A stretch of DNA of 64,000 nt. Origin: Varroa destructor. Lineage: Eukaryota > Arthropoda > Arachnida > Mesostigmata > Varroidae. Every line of letters starts with the position of its first letter. Positions within the stretch are counted from its first letter, which is position 1. The notes beneath the pieces are model-generated. The model did no database searches. It saw nothing but the letters and a program-made list of their open reading frames with translations, and was not told the origin of the DNA. A program made the position numbers and the translations under genes. Shown one piece after another: positions 14,301-26,421 of this stretch. Location of the stretch: NCBI RefSeq assembly GCF_002443255.2, contig NW_019211455.1:58652764-58716763 (forward strand). The letters are read 5' to 3'.

Positions 14301-17300
14301 TCTCCGCGCTTCATTTGCTTTCAGATTTTGAGGACGAGAAGTGACGGGGATGGCACTTTGATACATTCTAAACGGCGCACACGAAGACAGTCATAGTTAC
14401 GAGAACCCCCTAAGAGCACTGCACGAACAGACGCAGATGGTGAGGTTGCATTATAAGCGCAATCCGTGAGCCAAGTTGGTCTCCAAGGGAGTGAGTATCC
14501 CGGGAAGCAAACCAGCTGGCTTACCAACAACAAAAATATAAAATTATCATTCGTATTACTACTACAATGATTGTTGGTGGACATACCCAGTATTTTCCAC
14601 TGGTGCTTCATCGTTTACCATACAGAAACACACAGATAAGTAAATCATTGTGTTCTCGCCGATGATTTTCTTGTTGCTGCTGCTTATGGTTCTGATCCCG
14701 GATACATGTGCACTTGAGTAATGTAGCATGGACAGGAACATACACTCGCTGACTTTAGGGGAAGTAAAGGGAGCGGGCAGTCACCGACCGTCACCCCATT
14801 CACGACGACGCCGGGTTGCGTGCTTCACATCATCATCACGCTGTTTTGCTGTTGAGAATCGCGCGTTAAGTTGACTGATTCTGTTGTCACACATTTTCCG
14901 CTTTCCTCAGTAGCGATTCGGCGCATCCTTTGACCCGTTGTGTTATAGCCGGTAATAGGGAATTTCTAAGAAATAGAAGAAAAGCCGCAGAGCAAACAAG
15001 TAGTAGACGGATTCAAGGTCCCAAGATACTTCTTCCAATACTCGTACCACATGAACGTGATTCGTAGTGTTAATGTTACACAGAAAAAAATTGTCTGACT
15101 AAGGTGCAAAATATTTTTTTACACGTTAATTCACCTCGGACTAATTTATAAGACGTATAATAGTGATGCTGACTAGATAATAATTTTATGGGTTCGAGTT
15201 TAGTTAAGAGCTAGACTTAAATATAGGTAGGTAAAGTTAATTTCAGCTAGATTTGCTGTTTGTGAATAGACCTACCGTTTGAAGACAACGCGTATGCTTT
15301 CGATTCAAACCTATCAACGATATTGGCCATCAAAATATGCAATGCTTATGACGTGAACGATATTTCAAAGACAAAAAACCAATAATTTAATTTAGGTTGC
15401 AATTGAGGTAAACCTAAAACGAGGTGGACAGACTAATGCACCTGTAAAGTGCGCGGTTACTAGCTTGAACATTAGAGAAAGCCATAATGAGCCCTTCAGC
15501 CATAATCGTTACCTGATTGATGGAACGAATATGTTTATTTCTGTTTTGTACCTAACATATAGTGCTTTGCTATCGAGCTGAGCTCACTCCGTTTTATTTT
15601 TGCAAATAATATTTATATACGGTAAGGTGGATAAGCAATCAAAAGGAGATAAACTCTTAATCCAAAATAATACGTTTTCTGCTTAGTAACAATTTAGTAT
15701 CGCATCATCTTACCTCCACCTGCTTCTCAGCTTTCGATCGCAGCAAAGGTACTCACTTTAATAATCTACAGGTTTCCAGCAAATAGGTTCAGTGATGTCT
15801 CCAAGAGTCCAAACAACTTTCACTTGGAAATTTAGCTAACTTTTTTATGAAGTTGACTTGTGATCCTTACATGATTCCCACTGTCTCTGCCCCATTGCAC
15901 GCTACATCAGCAGGCAAATTATTGTAGAAAGCAGCTCTAACCTATTCTTCATAATCGTATTTTGATGCATTGTTTTACGGCATGCCTCCATTACAGCCAT
16001 AAGCGAGATAGAAATTCAGCCCTCTCCCCCGTTACATATTCTCTGAATACTCAATTGGTCAAAGGCATTAGGATCCGACAAAAGACGATAGTTGGCTATT
16101 ATAGCTGCACATCGCTTTCATTACAGGTGTACATGTTTTTTTTTATACTATGTTTTATTTCTGTGGTAAAGTTTTGCAAGTAGTCGCGACATCCCTTCAT
16201 ATCACTGTGCTTTAAAAATAAGCAATGAATATGCAACGCTGACCGTGACGTACGCATCTACTATAACTTCTCACATTGTTAAAATCTGAAACAAAAGGAT
16301 TGAGTTGAGTGTTCAGGAGGCCGAACGATGAGTTAGAAAATCAGCCGTAGCATTTGGATTAAGACAGCTGACCAGGAGGATGACGAGGTGCCATCAGCTA
16401 ATTATATAAAAACAAATCGTTGTTGAATTTGTTCATCAGCTTTCTTCTAGGATCAGCTACGTAAGATTATACAATTAGGCGTGAGGTATAGTATCGTTAG
16501 CACAATTTTATACTTATGTGTTCGCATTCATTTTAGTTGTCTTTTTTGGACCAAGCTATCGACTTTTCCGAGTTCCAGCTTCTACAGTCATGTCAATACG
16601 TATCCCTTAAATACTGGCGTGTGCCTGTGTGTGTATCGATGCTGTCAGAATAATAACAACTAAGTGATGTAATGGCGCAACGTCTCTCTATTCTAGTTCA
16701 GTTGTTATCGCAATCATTCCGCGTCCGCTGTTGATAGCACACAGGTGTTTACTGCCATAATCGTGCAGAACGCTTCGTTACAGAAGGCTCAAATAGATTG
16801 CGCCACCCGCCCTTTACAGGGGGCAGTGGCTTCTGACAGGGATCTGCATAGTGTTGAGTAGCAGCGATGTAGAAGGCTCGGCACGTCAATGGGTCTGTTC
16901 ATCATTAAAGCAAATGCCCTCCCACAGAGGACGTTGGCTTCCGTGGTGACGGTAGCATCGTCAGGTTTACGTTATCTAAGCTAAGCTGTAAGAACTTTGC
17001 TTTTGAAGCCTGCTAGCTCAAGGTAACGCAGCCTTGATCCCCAATCCATGGCGTCTAGAACGGTTAACTGAGATACACTCTATGATGGATCACGGCATAA
17101 TGCACTAATAATAGAAATCTGTTGAAACACGTTCTGCAGATTTATTTGTTTGCAGTTACCTAACGGCTACCGATACTTCTATTATACATTATCCGAAAGA
17201 AGCAAAAGAAAACTGTACGTTTTACGTAGAGACGCATACTGCTATGATATACACGTTGTTTTTTTATTATTTACTTCTCCTTATGTCAGCAAATGAAATA

Positions 17301-17880
17301 TTCAGGTCTTAGTTGTGTGACACTATATGTTAATGATATAACTAGGCTATTAGTCCTTACAATCAAATAATTACATTTTATTATTTGTTGTTTTAGATAT
17401 TTGATATACTTTCAAAGAAAAAAACAAGCTGCAATCGTCCCTTACAGACTGATGTGAGATACATGAAACAGCTGTGCCTACCCTCGGGATATATTATACA
17501 ATGTCGCATGTAAAAGCAAAAAAAAGATCTGAAAAATATAGTCAGATTCTCGGTAATCACAGTAACCGTTTCTTCCTAACAGTAACATTTGCTTCTAACG
17601 TTTGCTAACGTTACTTCTTAATTTGTTGGCTTTGTTATTAGTTAGAGTATTAATAGGGGGTATCGCAAATAAAAAACAACTAACGTTTAGATAATAGATA
17701 ACACAGTTAGATAATAGAGCAACATTATTTTTATTCGCAACAAAGCAAGAATTAAAATCTGCAAATGAACACCCACAATTCGGTAGCCACAGGAAGTCGG
17801 GAATCCACCGCTAGATCGCCTTTTAGAGCTTGGCCTCTTTTTATTTGGACCCCTTGGCTGTTTTAGATATCCGTCTATTT
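11301..17880. other. no supported gene
   Basis: Mainly AT-rich. Patches at 12.0-13.5 kb and 14.3-14.9 kb have short open frames on both strands. The minus ORF from 14611 meets a donor-like TTG|GTAAGC at about 14525, which is suggestive only. Confidence 0.45.
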
Positions 17881-17899
17881 CTCTATAGTTGTGTAGGTG

Positions 17900-17921
17900 T
17901 ATATATATATATATATATATA
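17900..17921. repeat. (TA)n microsatellite
   Basis: About 11 TA units at the left edge of the GC-richer patch at 17.9-18.9 kb. Confidence 0.9.
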
Positions 17922-18565
17922 GTACACACCAGTAATAGTGGCGGTATCTAGCTGCCGTTTCTACTACACACGGTGGGTAATTTTGGTCGCGGTCAATCTT
18001 GTACTGCTGCAACGCTGCTGATGCTGCTTGCTACCGCTGCCTACCCGTGTCTGACACTGGGGAACAGCACGCAGTATGCTCGAACTAACGCTTGAAGCGC
18101 CCTAGGTATCGCAGAGTGGCCGCGCCTCGACAGAGACGCCTTCACCGTTGAACGTAAGCAAGTGAACGTGGTTGTTCAACCGAAACAATATCACCGTCAT
18201 TATCATCCGCAGCAGCCCACAGCTAACTAAACCAACTCCTGCTGCAGCATTGCAGATGAAGTGCTGTTGAAAGAGAGGAAGCCAGGGAGCGGACGGGATG
18301 GCTTTCACGAGCGGACGGACACCCAAGGAAAGGAGAAAGGACGGCATATCGGGCAGTTCCCTTCCTCCCTCCGTTCGTTCGTAAGTCCGTCCGACTGACA
18401 GGCAGATAGTGTTGGGCCAGAAGCCGGCGCAATGGCGAAGTATAGAGAAAAGCAATGCTTATGGTGGCAGTTGTAGTCGTAGTAGTAACAACAGTGGAGC
18501 AATAAGCAAAGTCTCCGACACCAAAAGACCAGGGAGGGTTCAATGACTCGTCGGTCATTGACTTC

Positions 18566-18736
18566 ATGACGACGTCACTTCATCGCCGGTTGGTCCTTGT
18601 TGTTCTTGCCATCGTTGTGCCACCAGTGGCTGGAAGTCTGAGGCTTCAACTTCGATTTTGCGACGTTGCCCGAGAAGCCGGGGAAAATGCCGGCGTACCA
18701 CTGTCGAAAGATGGAGTACCTTCAATGCTGGCATAG
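18566..18736 (+). CDS. candidate small secreted peptide, 56 codons
   Basis: ATG at 18566 to TAG at 18734. The N-terminus MTTSLHRRLVLVVLAIVV followed by PPVAG is a good signal peptide with a likely cut after AG. The remaining 33 residues begin SLRLQLRFCDVARE and hold one cysteine. It lies in a GC-rich patch where the opposite strand is also open for 92 codons, so openness alone is weak evidence. Not recognised as a known neuropeptide. Confidence 0.22.
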   Translation: MTTSLHRRLVLVVLAIVVPPVAGSLRLQLRFCDVAREAGENAGVPLSKDGVPSMLA

Positions 18737-18900
18737 CCCAACTGCGTATCACAAAACTCGCACACAGTTGCTTCTGCCGCTGGCGCTGTTTCGACCCATA
18801 GCGGCATCGGAATCGGCAGAGGATAGAGGAGATGCCAGCCACTGACAGACCACTTCGTCGACAGCTTCCTGTAACTGATAACCGTCACCGTTTCCTAGTC

Positions 18901-21050
18901 GTAGCAAATTACCTTCGGCAACAGAATCTCAAATGGGGACATTTTCTCTAGTGAATTTATCCATTATATGACAAACCTTGACTTAAGCCCCACCATACGA
19001 CGCATTTAGAACTTTCTTTTTAGTGGAATATTTTGAACGGCGCACTATATATATAGGCCTTGATATGCAGAGAATATCAATAATATCTTCTCTAATTATC
19101 TCGAAAGCCATGAGGACTATCTGAAGCATATAAATTCGTTTGGCTTTTGGAATGCTATAGAGATGGTGTGTACTTGATCTAGGTTTGTCTTCAAAATATT
19201 GGTGTTCCAAGTAGTTTGTTTTGTGAAGTAACATGTTCGTTATATTAGTCTGAGATGAGTAAAAAGCCAGCGTGGTGACCCGAACATTACGAACGGGTAG
19301 CTGCAATGAATCATTGGAACAAGATACTAGCACAATCGGGTTAATGCCAGCAGAATACTTGTAATAAGATAACCAAAATCGAATAGAGTCAGTGTAATAA
19401 ATAGATTAAAAGCCGACACACAGATAAATTTAAACTGGGGTAGTATCAACGAAATCGGTAAATACAGCTGTAAACTACGCATGAAAATGCTCAAAAACAA
19501 AATCTAAACTAAATTTATCACGCTAGGCATTATCCATGTTAATGTCAAATGAGTTTTTATTGCGCAATTTTACGGTATTTGATGGATTTTTTTAAAATAT
19601 TTAACTAATTTATTTTCTATGTGTAATGGGTCGCTCAAAAAAGCTCTGCGTATGCCCAGTCTAACATTATATAACTCATATTGTTATTATTATAGTTTCT
19701 ATTATGTACGAGTTATATGGTCTCCAATGCCTATAGATACTTACTTCTTAAGCAATTTTGACGAAAACCATTTGACTAGGTGTGTACATTGGTTACGACA
19801 CGCTGCTAATTGGGTCATTGAACAAAACGGACAATAATGTCTAGAATAAAGAGTCCTTAGTTAGGTAGATAGTGCTGGCTATTACATTTCTGCATTGTTT
19901 TGACCAGACCTTTCCTGGCGATAATCTCTTTTCGAAAGTACATATATTTTGATAGATACATGAATAATGTTGTTACCAGAAAAAAACTTGTACGCTGCTG
20001 ATTGCGCCGTGCGCGAGGCATTCTGTTTTACGTCTTCCGGTTTCAGAGGATATTAAGGTTCCTACGACCTATCACTGAATCTCGAGATACACCAGAAACG
20101 GCTTGCAAGTAACACCATACTGTGCATACTTATCATACGAGTAGAGTACTCAACTCCATTTGGAGAATTTTTAAAGATTACAAGTTTGCAATTTGATATA
20201 TGCCGAAATTGTGCTATCCGTTACCTGGCGGTTCCCCGTTCAGCTCACCATTCAGCAATAGGACCTATACACTGCAATATCGATAGTTTGGGATTGCTTA
20301 ACAAGGTATGTTCCATTAATGCTCGGGGTGTTTTCCGAGCGAAGCTGTACGCGTCTCTGATTTACCGATACCAGAGACAATTCGACAGGGTGTATTTGCC
20401 TATCGTGATTGCCAGAAGACCTCAGTATAAGTAAGTATCAAATGAAGATGTTGCTTCGTAGAAAAGGGCTGCAAGAGCAGATCAGTTACGGTGATGAAGG
20501 CTCGTAAAGGAAACCAGTGTCAAGCTAAACCCCGCAGGTTGTGACATTGCAGCTACAATGTTTTAGATATTAAGTTTCACGTCTAAATGGCTTTGCATGA
20601 GGACTGTACCTTCGGGGCAACTGGCTCTTGCAAGGTTCTTTCTGAATCAGAAAAAACAGGGTTAACCTTTTAATGCACTGAAATCAAGCCATTAGGCATG
20701 GTTATTAAGCTTCGTCTTTAATCATCACTAACCAACTAAAATCTAGACGTTAGGTAATCATAAATTAGCGGAAAATGGCCTGTACTTTATTATTGTGCTT
20801 GAACGTATCTCGAATCGGTCATTCTTCTAGCATTTTAGATTGCAGTATAACGTATTTAGGAGATTACAAGCTAAGAACCCAGCGTAACTAGTTGAACAAT
20901 AATAGTCAAAGGCGGCTTGTAGTGACTTTTACCTCGACAACCCCACCGTACAAATGGTTTTCTAAGTCCGTGTGTAATAGTTGATTGAGATATATTGTAG
21001 TTCGTCGATATTATGTTATGTCACAATTCCTATATTTCCAACTCTTTCGT
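18901..21050. other. no supported gene
   Basis: AT-rich; short frames only, no domain or convincing splice-bounded exon seen. Confidence 0.5.
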
Positions 21051-22072
21051 CTTCGTCTACAGCATTATGTTGTTAATATTCTTACTGATGCCGTAGCGCT
21101 GCTGCCCTTGCAGCAGCGGTTTTTAAACGTAATCAGCTGATGATAGCCTCCTCTACTTCTGTATTACCGTTGTCGTCGTCGTCGTCGTCGTCATCATTAT
21201 CATTACCAACAACTCACCACTTCTATTGCAGCATTGCTCCAGCACATCTGCCACCGGTTGTTCCGTAGCTCTGGGGTCGGCCGTCGTCTGCTGGGTCGGG
21301 TCATTGCCCTTTTTGTTAGTCGTTTCTTCCGCATCTGATTTTCTGGCGTCGCTCCCGCATCAAGCGAACAGCCGAACCGTCGTCAGGGCCCAGGGTTACA
21401 CATACCAGTACCAACGTGTGTTCATCGACCGCCATTTCGCCGCCCGACAGTCGGTGCTGCACCAGCAAAGGCAACAATGCACCGGCAGCTGTGGCAAAGA
21501 CAACGTCCGACGCCACAGCGTTCGCGCACCTTCACGCGTCAAGGGAGAGAGATCACTGAACCGAGACAGAGAAAAAGAAGGAAGGAAACAAAGAGAAAAG
21601 GAAGAAAGAAATGAAGGGGCTTTGATGATGTTTTCGCGAATGGCTGACGACCGATGCTGTGTTGCCTCAACAATATCAAGCTACTACTGGTACAAACTGG
21701 TAGAAACCGACAAACCAACGACAACGACAATGACAACGACGACGACTGAAAGAGGTTCAGCACGAACTACGAGGAAGCAAGGTGGATGGAGGATAACGAA
21801 ATGCCAAAGAGACGGAGGCAGCCATGGTAGAGAAAAACGGACGGGCGGCGGCAGCGGCCGCGCCAGCAGCAGCAACGAGAACAAAAACGAAGAAATGAAA
21901 AACGGTGAAAGTGCTTCTGCTCTTCATCGCGCCTCTGATGTCTTCAGCTTGCAGCGTCGTCTTGTAAAGATCGCGGCGATGTTGGCGATAATGATGATAG
22001 TGTGGCGCTGTGGTGACGGCGACGGTGGCGCTGGAAGCAACTAGAGTGATGATAAAAAAGGATGGTGATTAA
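21051..22072 (+). other. GC-rich low-complexity stretch, probable leader
   Basis: After an acceptor-like TTCTATTGCAG at 21228, the plus strand stays open for about 270 codons to 22044. The translation is low-complexity (Arg/Lys/Glu, Thr and Ser runs), lacks an early ATG and matches nothing I know. I read it as a probable untranslated exon for the ATG at 22073, with a coding alternative open. Confidence 0.3.
21172..21195. repeat. (GTC)n trinucleotide repeat
   Basis: Seven to eight GTC units within the GC-rich leader region at 21.1-22.1 kb. Confidence 0.85.
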
Positions 22073-22149
22073 ATGATGGAAAATACAAGACTACTGGAAC
22101 CACGAATGAGCGGCAAAGTCATGTACGAGGCCAAGAGACAATTCGATAG
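22073..22149 (+). CDS. candidate first coding exon behind a GC-rich leader
   Basis: Tandem ATGs at 22073 and 22076 (the second with A at -3 and G at +4) follow an in-frame TAA. The frame runs 25 codons plus two bases to a donor, GATAG|GTATGC (phase 2). The peptide contains MSGKVMYEAKRQFD. Roughly 1 kb of GC-rich, low-complexity sequence upstream would be the leader. Protein unknown; no downstream exon could be linked with confidence. Confidence 0.3.
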
Positions 22150-24240
22150 GTATGCTCTTTCATCTCTATACGAAATTACAGCATCGATAGTCTTAATCAA
22201 AAAAAAAAACAATCGTAGAAGCGAAGAATCGTAGAAGAGGCAGCCTGAAATGGCGCACTTCCGTTCTGGGTAAACTGTAGTTCATTAGATCAGTTTCAAC
22301 GTGCTGAGTTTACAGTTCTACTATTTCTTTATCTAGTGGAAGTAAAATGTTATTAAGCATTTAAAGTACATTGCAGGTATACTCGAAAGGGCACTTTACG
22401 TACGTTAGGCAGCTTTTTCGTAATTCAAAGTAACGCTTTATATAAAACCTGTCGGATTTTTTGACAATGTACGGTACTTACGGTATAGATGTATGCAGAG
22501 CATCAGCATTAATCGTTTGCTATCGTTGTCCCGACAATATATATGTATATATACATCAAGCGAACACCCATTGTCTCTTCTTCTCTTTATTTAGATCGGT
22601 TATTCCTGGATGGTTCTTTTGCCTGTGTTTCTGCTTTCCCTACCTCGACTGAAACAAGAATTCATTGGAAGTATTAATCTGATGCGTGAGAGTGGCGTCT
22701 AATAGACAAGGCCAAAATTAACCTGATGTTGACTCACGTGGCAAATACCACGCCCCAATGGTTAAAACCGATGGTAAAGAAACAATAGCAGAAGCACACA
22801 AGGCGACTAAATTGTAAAGCAAATGAAGGAAGGAAAGCGTATTCCGTCCGAAGTCCGACGCTGAAGAGCGAAGAGGATCCGATAAAAGAGGAGGGAAGAA
22901 TTCTGCCCGAAAGTGAAAGAACCGGCGTCGCCAAGCAGGGGTCGATGACCCGACGTGAGCTAAAGAAGATGTTTTGGCTTAAAGCAAGCGAATGCCACAC
23001 GTCTTTTGTTCTCTTGTCCATCTGCCACTAGGAGGAAAACGCCAAAAAAACGGTACATTGGTCTACATATTTGTTGACAGTGATGATTATTCAGGGCATC
23101 ATTATTATAAAGTTAGCTTGGATGGTAATAACATAGATTTATTCGTCAGTTAGGAGTTGTCACTATAAGTTTGCACAATGGAGTCAAAACAAATAGGACT
23201 GAACATTAATTATTTTTTCTTATTTTTACTTGATATGATCAACTCGAGTAGTCTCCTGCCGCCGCCTGGAAAACAATAAAGGTGCAAATGAAATATAGAG
23301 CCAATATAATATTACCAACCGCTTAGGCCTGTTTTGAGTTCATTCCGAAATCTGTTCAACTTTAAAAGGCCGCAAGCACTTACACACACACACGCAATAA
23401 CTGCTGGTGTTAAAAAGGTTATTTTGATGTTTTGCATCCTATGATACATTTTCCTAAGTGGGCCAAACACGTTTATTACAAAAGCACATCTTCTGTATTT
23501 ATGCTATCTCTTAGACTTCCTCTATCAATGCTGCGTTGGTGGACTGACATTCACAAAATCAGACGTACACTTCATTCTTTGGATCTACCGACCTGTAAGC
23601 AATAAGTAATTCAGCACAATGTCACAAATGAAATGTATTTGCGGATAGTTCCGCGCAGCTAATTGTAGCGTTACGAGCTCATAGGCTTCCACTTCAAGAA
23701 AAAAATTTTCGTTTTAACAGTCTTTCTAATCTTTGTCAGAGCAAACTTTTCGCAAAATGTAGACTGATCACCGAAGAGGCCTCCGTTATTGGTGACGCGT
23801 TGATAATTGTGTTTGTACAAGGACTGAAGAATATTACTATGATGTTATATATATATATATATGTTTACGTTTTAGTCACAAGCTAGCACTCTCTAGCATC
23901 AGTACGTTGTCGTTAATGGTAAAAAATATGTTTTGTTGTCGTAATACCGATAGTGGGCAAGAGACATCATATCGGCGAATCACATCAAGCATAAGCAGCT
24001 AACATGTATGAAAGCAGTCAGAAAGATACGTGTAATTTGGTGCCCTGATCATCCGGCTACCAGCGAAAGTGAACACGTTTAGAAAGCAAAAACAAACACA
24101 AAGACAATTAATAGATGAAGGTTTCCGGCTGGAGAACGGATCAGTAGACGTATCACAAAGTAATAACTTCACCTAAACAAGTAAGTCTGCGAGTGTCTAA
24201 CATAGCATGAGAATTACATATATATAAGAAACTTACCACA
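22150..24240. other. no supported gene
   Basis: If the exon at 22073 is real this begins its first intron. It contains a short (TA)n at 23846-23864 and nothing coding that I can support. Confidence 0.45.
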
Positions 24241-24643
24241 AGTCCTCTTGTGCGATGGTAAATTGCAGCCGATGCTACTGCTTCGTTTGGCTGGCAACAT
24301 GATCGTTATTCAGTTCATGTGACGCGCGCGTCGATCTTGCGTCTAGTGTGACACGTCGTCGTCGTCGTATACACATGTAACACCTCCCACCCGAGGGCAC
24401 CAGCGGTCATATTCGTTACTGTAGATTTTGGCTGTTTATGCGCTTCAAGCGAAAAATTCGAATCGAAATCGAGGGCGCCAACCAAACCAAGTGTACGCAT
24501 AAATACACCCAACAAGGTTTATGTGAACTTTAGAGCAATTGTGACAAGCCCAATGTAATCATGGTGGACACAGACAAACTTTGATACACGTGGCCGATTG
24601 GCCGGGCGCCAGCGGCCGCTGACGATATGCGACAACTAGCGGC

Positions 24644-24650
24644 TATAAAA
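24644..24650 (+). promoter_or_regulatory. TATA-box-like site
   Basis: GCTATAAAA sits in a GC-rich patch. The sequence about 30 bases downstream (around 24675) could start transcription. The first ATG after it, at 24691, opens a 21-codon arginine-rich ORF. There is no independent sign of a transcript. Confidence 0.22.
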
Positions 24651-25261
24651 TGCCCATATGTACTACATCGTACTAGTATTAACAGTGGAAATGGACTACC
24701 GTACACGGGAAGTTCGTAGGCCGAGTCGTGTGGCTCGAAAAGATGCGAAGAGCTGACGGCCTCGTAAGGAATAGACACTGGCGCGTAGCCAGTCTGATAT
24801 ATACTATGTATTCTATCTATTCTATTTTGTTATTTATACATCTGTACTTATAATGGCCGAAGCTTGGTTGTTGTATCTCCGTCCTATTTTAGTGTGGGTT
24901 AGATTTTACATGGTGTAAATTTTTCACAGAGAACCAGAAGCAGAATGAAAGCATTTACAGCAGAACGGCGGCACTGCTCGATCGTATATTTATGCGCGTA
25001 TATTTTTCAAATAATAATATTAGGTTATTCGCAGCAATCTAGCGGGTCGAAGAACATGAATGACTCGTAAACCATATAAGGCATTTCGTAAGATAATTTG
25101 CTATATATTAAATGCAGTCCACTTGATTGTTCAACTGGTAAGCCAGCGCTCTGGTAGTTGCCATTTGCATTACCACACCTAATTTCGTTATCGATGGCTT
25201 GACAGTAACGGATGACGCCATTTACCTCTTTTTTAACGTATTAAAGTGTACGTTTATATTT

Positions 25262-25690
25262 CTGAGGAGTATTGAAGCGTTTTTGTTTTCCTTGGCCTGA
25301 ACTGTGGTAGGTGCGTAGCGATGAGATCGCGCATTGTCGTTGAGCAGCCACACCGTGCGTTCGGGAATTCGAGATGAGTAACGCCAACGGCTGTTTCTTT
25401 TTCAAGCAACACTTCGTATTAACAAATGCCTTTTTAGCACCACAGTGGACAGCATAGACTGACCCCTGTCTCGCCGATGGCGAATTTTTGTTTCATTTGT
25501 TCTATATTCAGATCGTGAGGAACTCATTTTTCACTTCAGTGTTTCTATTACGGTTTCATAAAACATGCTTGGAAGGAGCCTATGTTGAAGGATAAGTCGA
25601 ACGAAGTTGTCTTGGTTTGCTCGGAGAGCTTCTTTAGGTTCCATTGAGTTTTTCAACCTCTCAGTTTCCATTTTTAATATAATTGTACCT
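25262..25690 (-). mobile_element. possible mariner/Tc1-like transposase fragment
   Basis: The minus strand reads RTVWLLNDNARSHRYAPTTVQ near 25340, close to the VxxLHDNARPHxAxxT block containing the second catalytic aspartate of mariner transposases. Flanking frames are broken and neither the YSPDL block nor terminal repeats are visible. Confidence 0.33.
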
Positions 25691-26172
25691 GTAAAGAATC
25701 GTAAAAGCTCCTTTACTTCAGTGCTCTCTATTAGTAAGAAAATGATGTATCATTGAAAAAAGCACTATAGGCTTTACTATTATTAGCTTTTGTCAACGAA
25801 AGCAAAAGAATGCATCTAGAGTATCCGAAAGTGACAAGGATATGAAAATAACATCGTCTATGGAAACGTTTTTCTTTCGACAGTTGATGAATTGTTAAGC
25901 ACAATCGTCTTTGATTGATTGCTTTTTAGCAACAAACTCTATTTCATGCTGAGTGAAGTGAAAGGATTCAGAAGACTGCGCTGCATGCAGTAGCGTATGA
26001 AGGCCCTACCTTCATGAGTCGAGTACTATTTTAACTACGTTAGCTATGGAGTGTCCGAATGATTAATCGGTGGCTCATCTCAGAAGGAAATATTATGTAT
26101 TTATATGTTACATGCATCAGCTTTTAAATAAAAGCTGAGAACAGTTCAGAAAGCCTGATGATCGCTAGCAGG

Positions 26173-26421
26173 TCAGTAGTGAACGATGCGGTTCACGATA
26201 TGGCTGGTGGCAACGGAAGCAGCATTCGTCACATTAGTATCTGTTATTCGTTCAATAATAACTGTAAGCGCAGAAGCGGCGGGTGTAGAAAATAGCGACA
26301 ACGAACGCAGACAGGCAAGGCGATGGTTAGTTAATAAAGGATCGTTCGTAGGAAAACTAGCATAGGATAGAGAATAAAGCGGAAGTGCCAGTGCAAAAAA
26401 AAGTAACAAATATCTGAGCAT
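26173..26421 (-). CDS. candidate secreted protein ORF, 82 codons
   Basis: ATG at 26421 with A at -3. The start MLRYLLLFFALALPLYSLS is a strong signal-peptide candidate with a likely cut after YAS. The rest (PTNDPLLTNHRLAC onward) has a single cysteine and no recognised domain. It overlaps the plus-strand ORF at 26186. Confidence 0.22.
   Translation of the reverse strand: MLRYLLLFFALALPLYSLSYASFPTNDPLLTNHRLACLRSLSLFSTPAASALTVIIERITDTNVTNAASVATSHIVNRIVHY
26186..26365 (+). CDS. candidate small ORF with hydrophobic start, 59 codons
   Basis: ATG to TAG. A hydrophobic N-terminal stretch beginning MRFTIWLVATEAAFVTLVSV is followed by a hydrophilic tail with dibasic pairs (ERRQARRW), an arrangement seen in peptide precursors. 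A GTAAGC donor-like site lies inside at about 26264. The minus strand over the same bases encodes a different signal-peptide-like ORF, so at most one is likely real. Confidence 0.15.
   Translation: MRFTIWLVATEAAFVTLVSVIRSIITVSAEAAGVENSDNERRQARRWLVNKGSFVGKLA

Larger units (their letters stand above)
17881..18900. other. GC-rich island
   Basis: CpG-richer than its surroundings, with overlapping frames on both strands; it contains the small signal-peptide ORF at 18566. Possibly a promoter or first-exon region. Confidence 0.35.
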
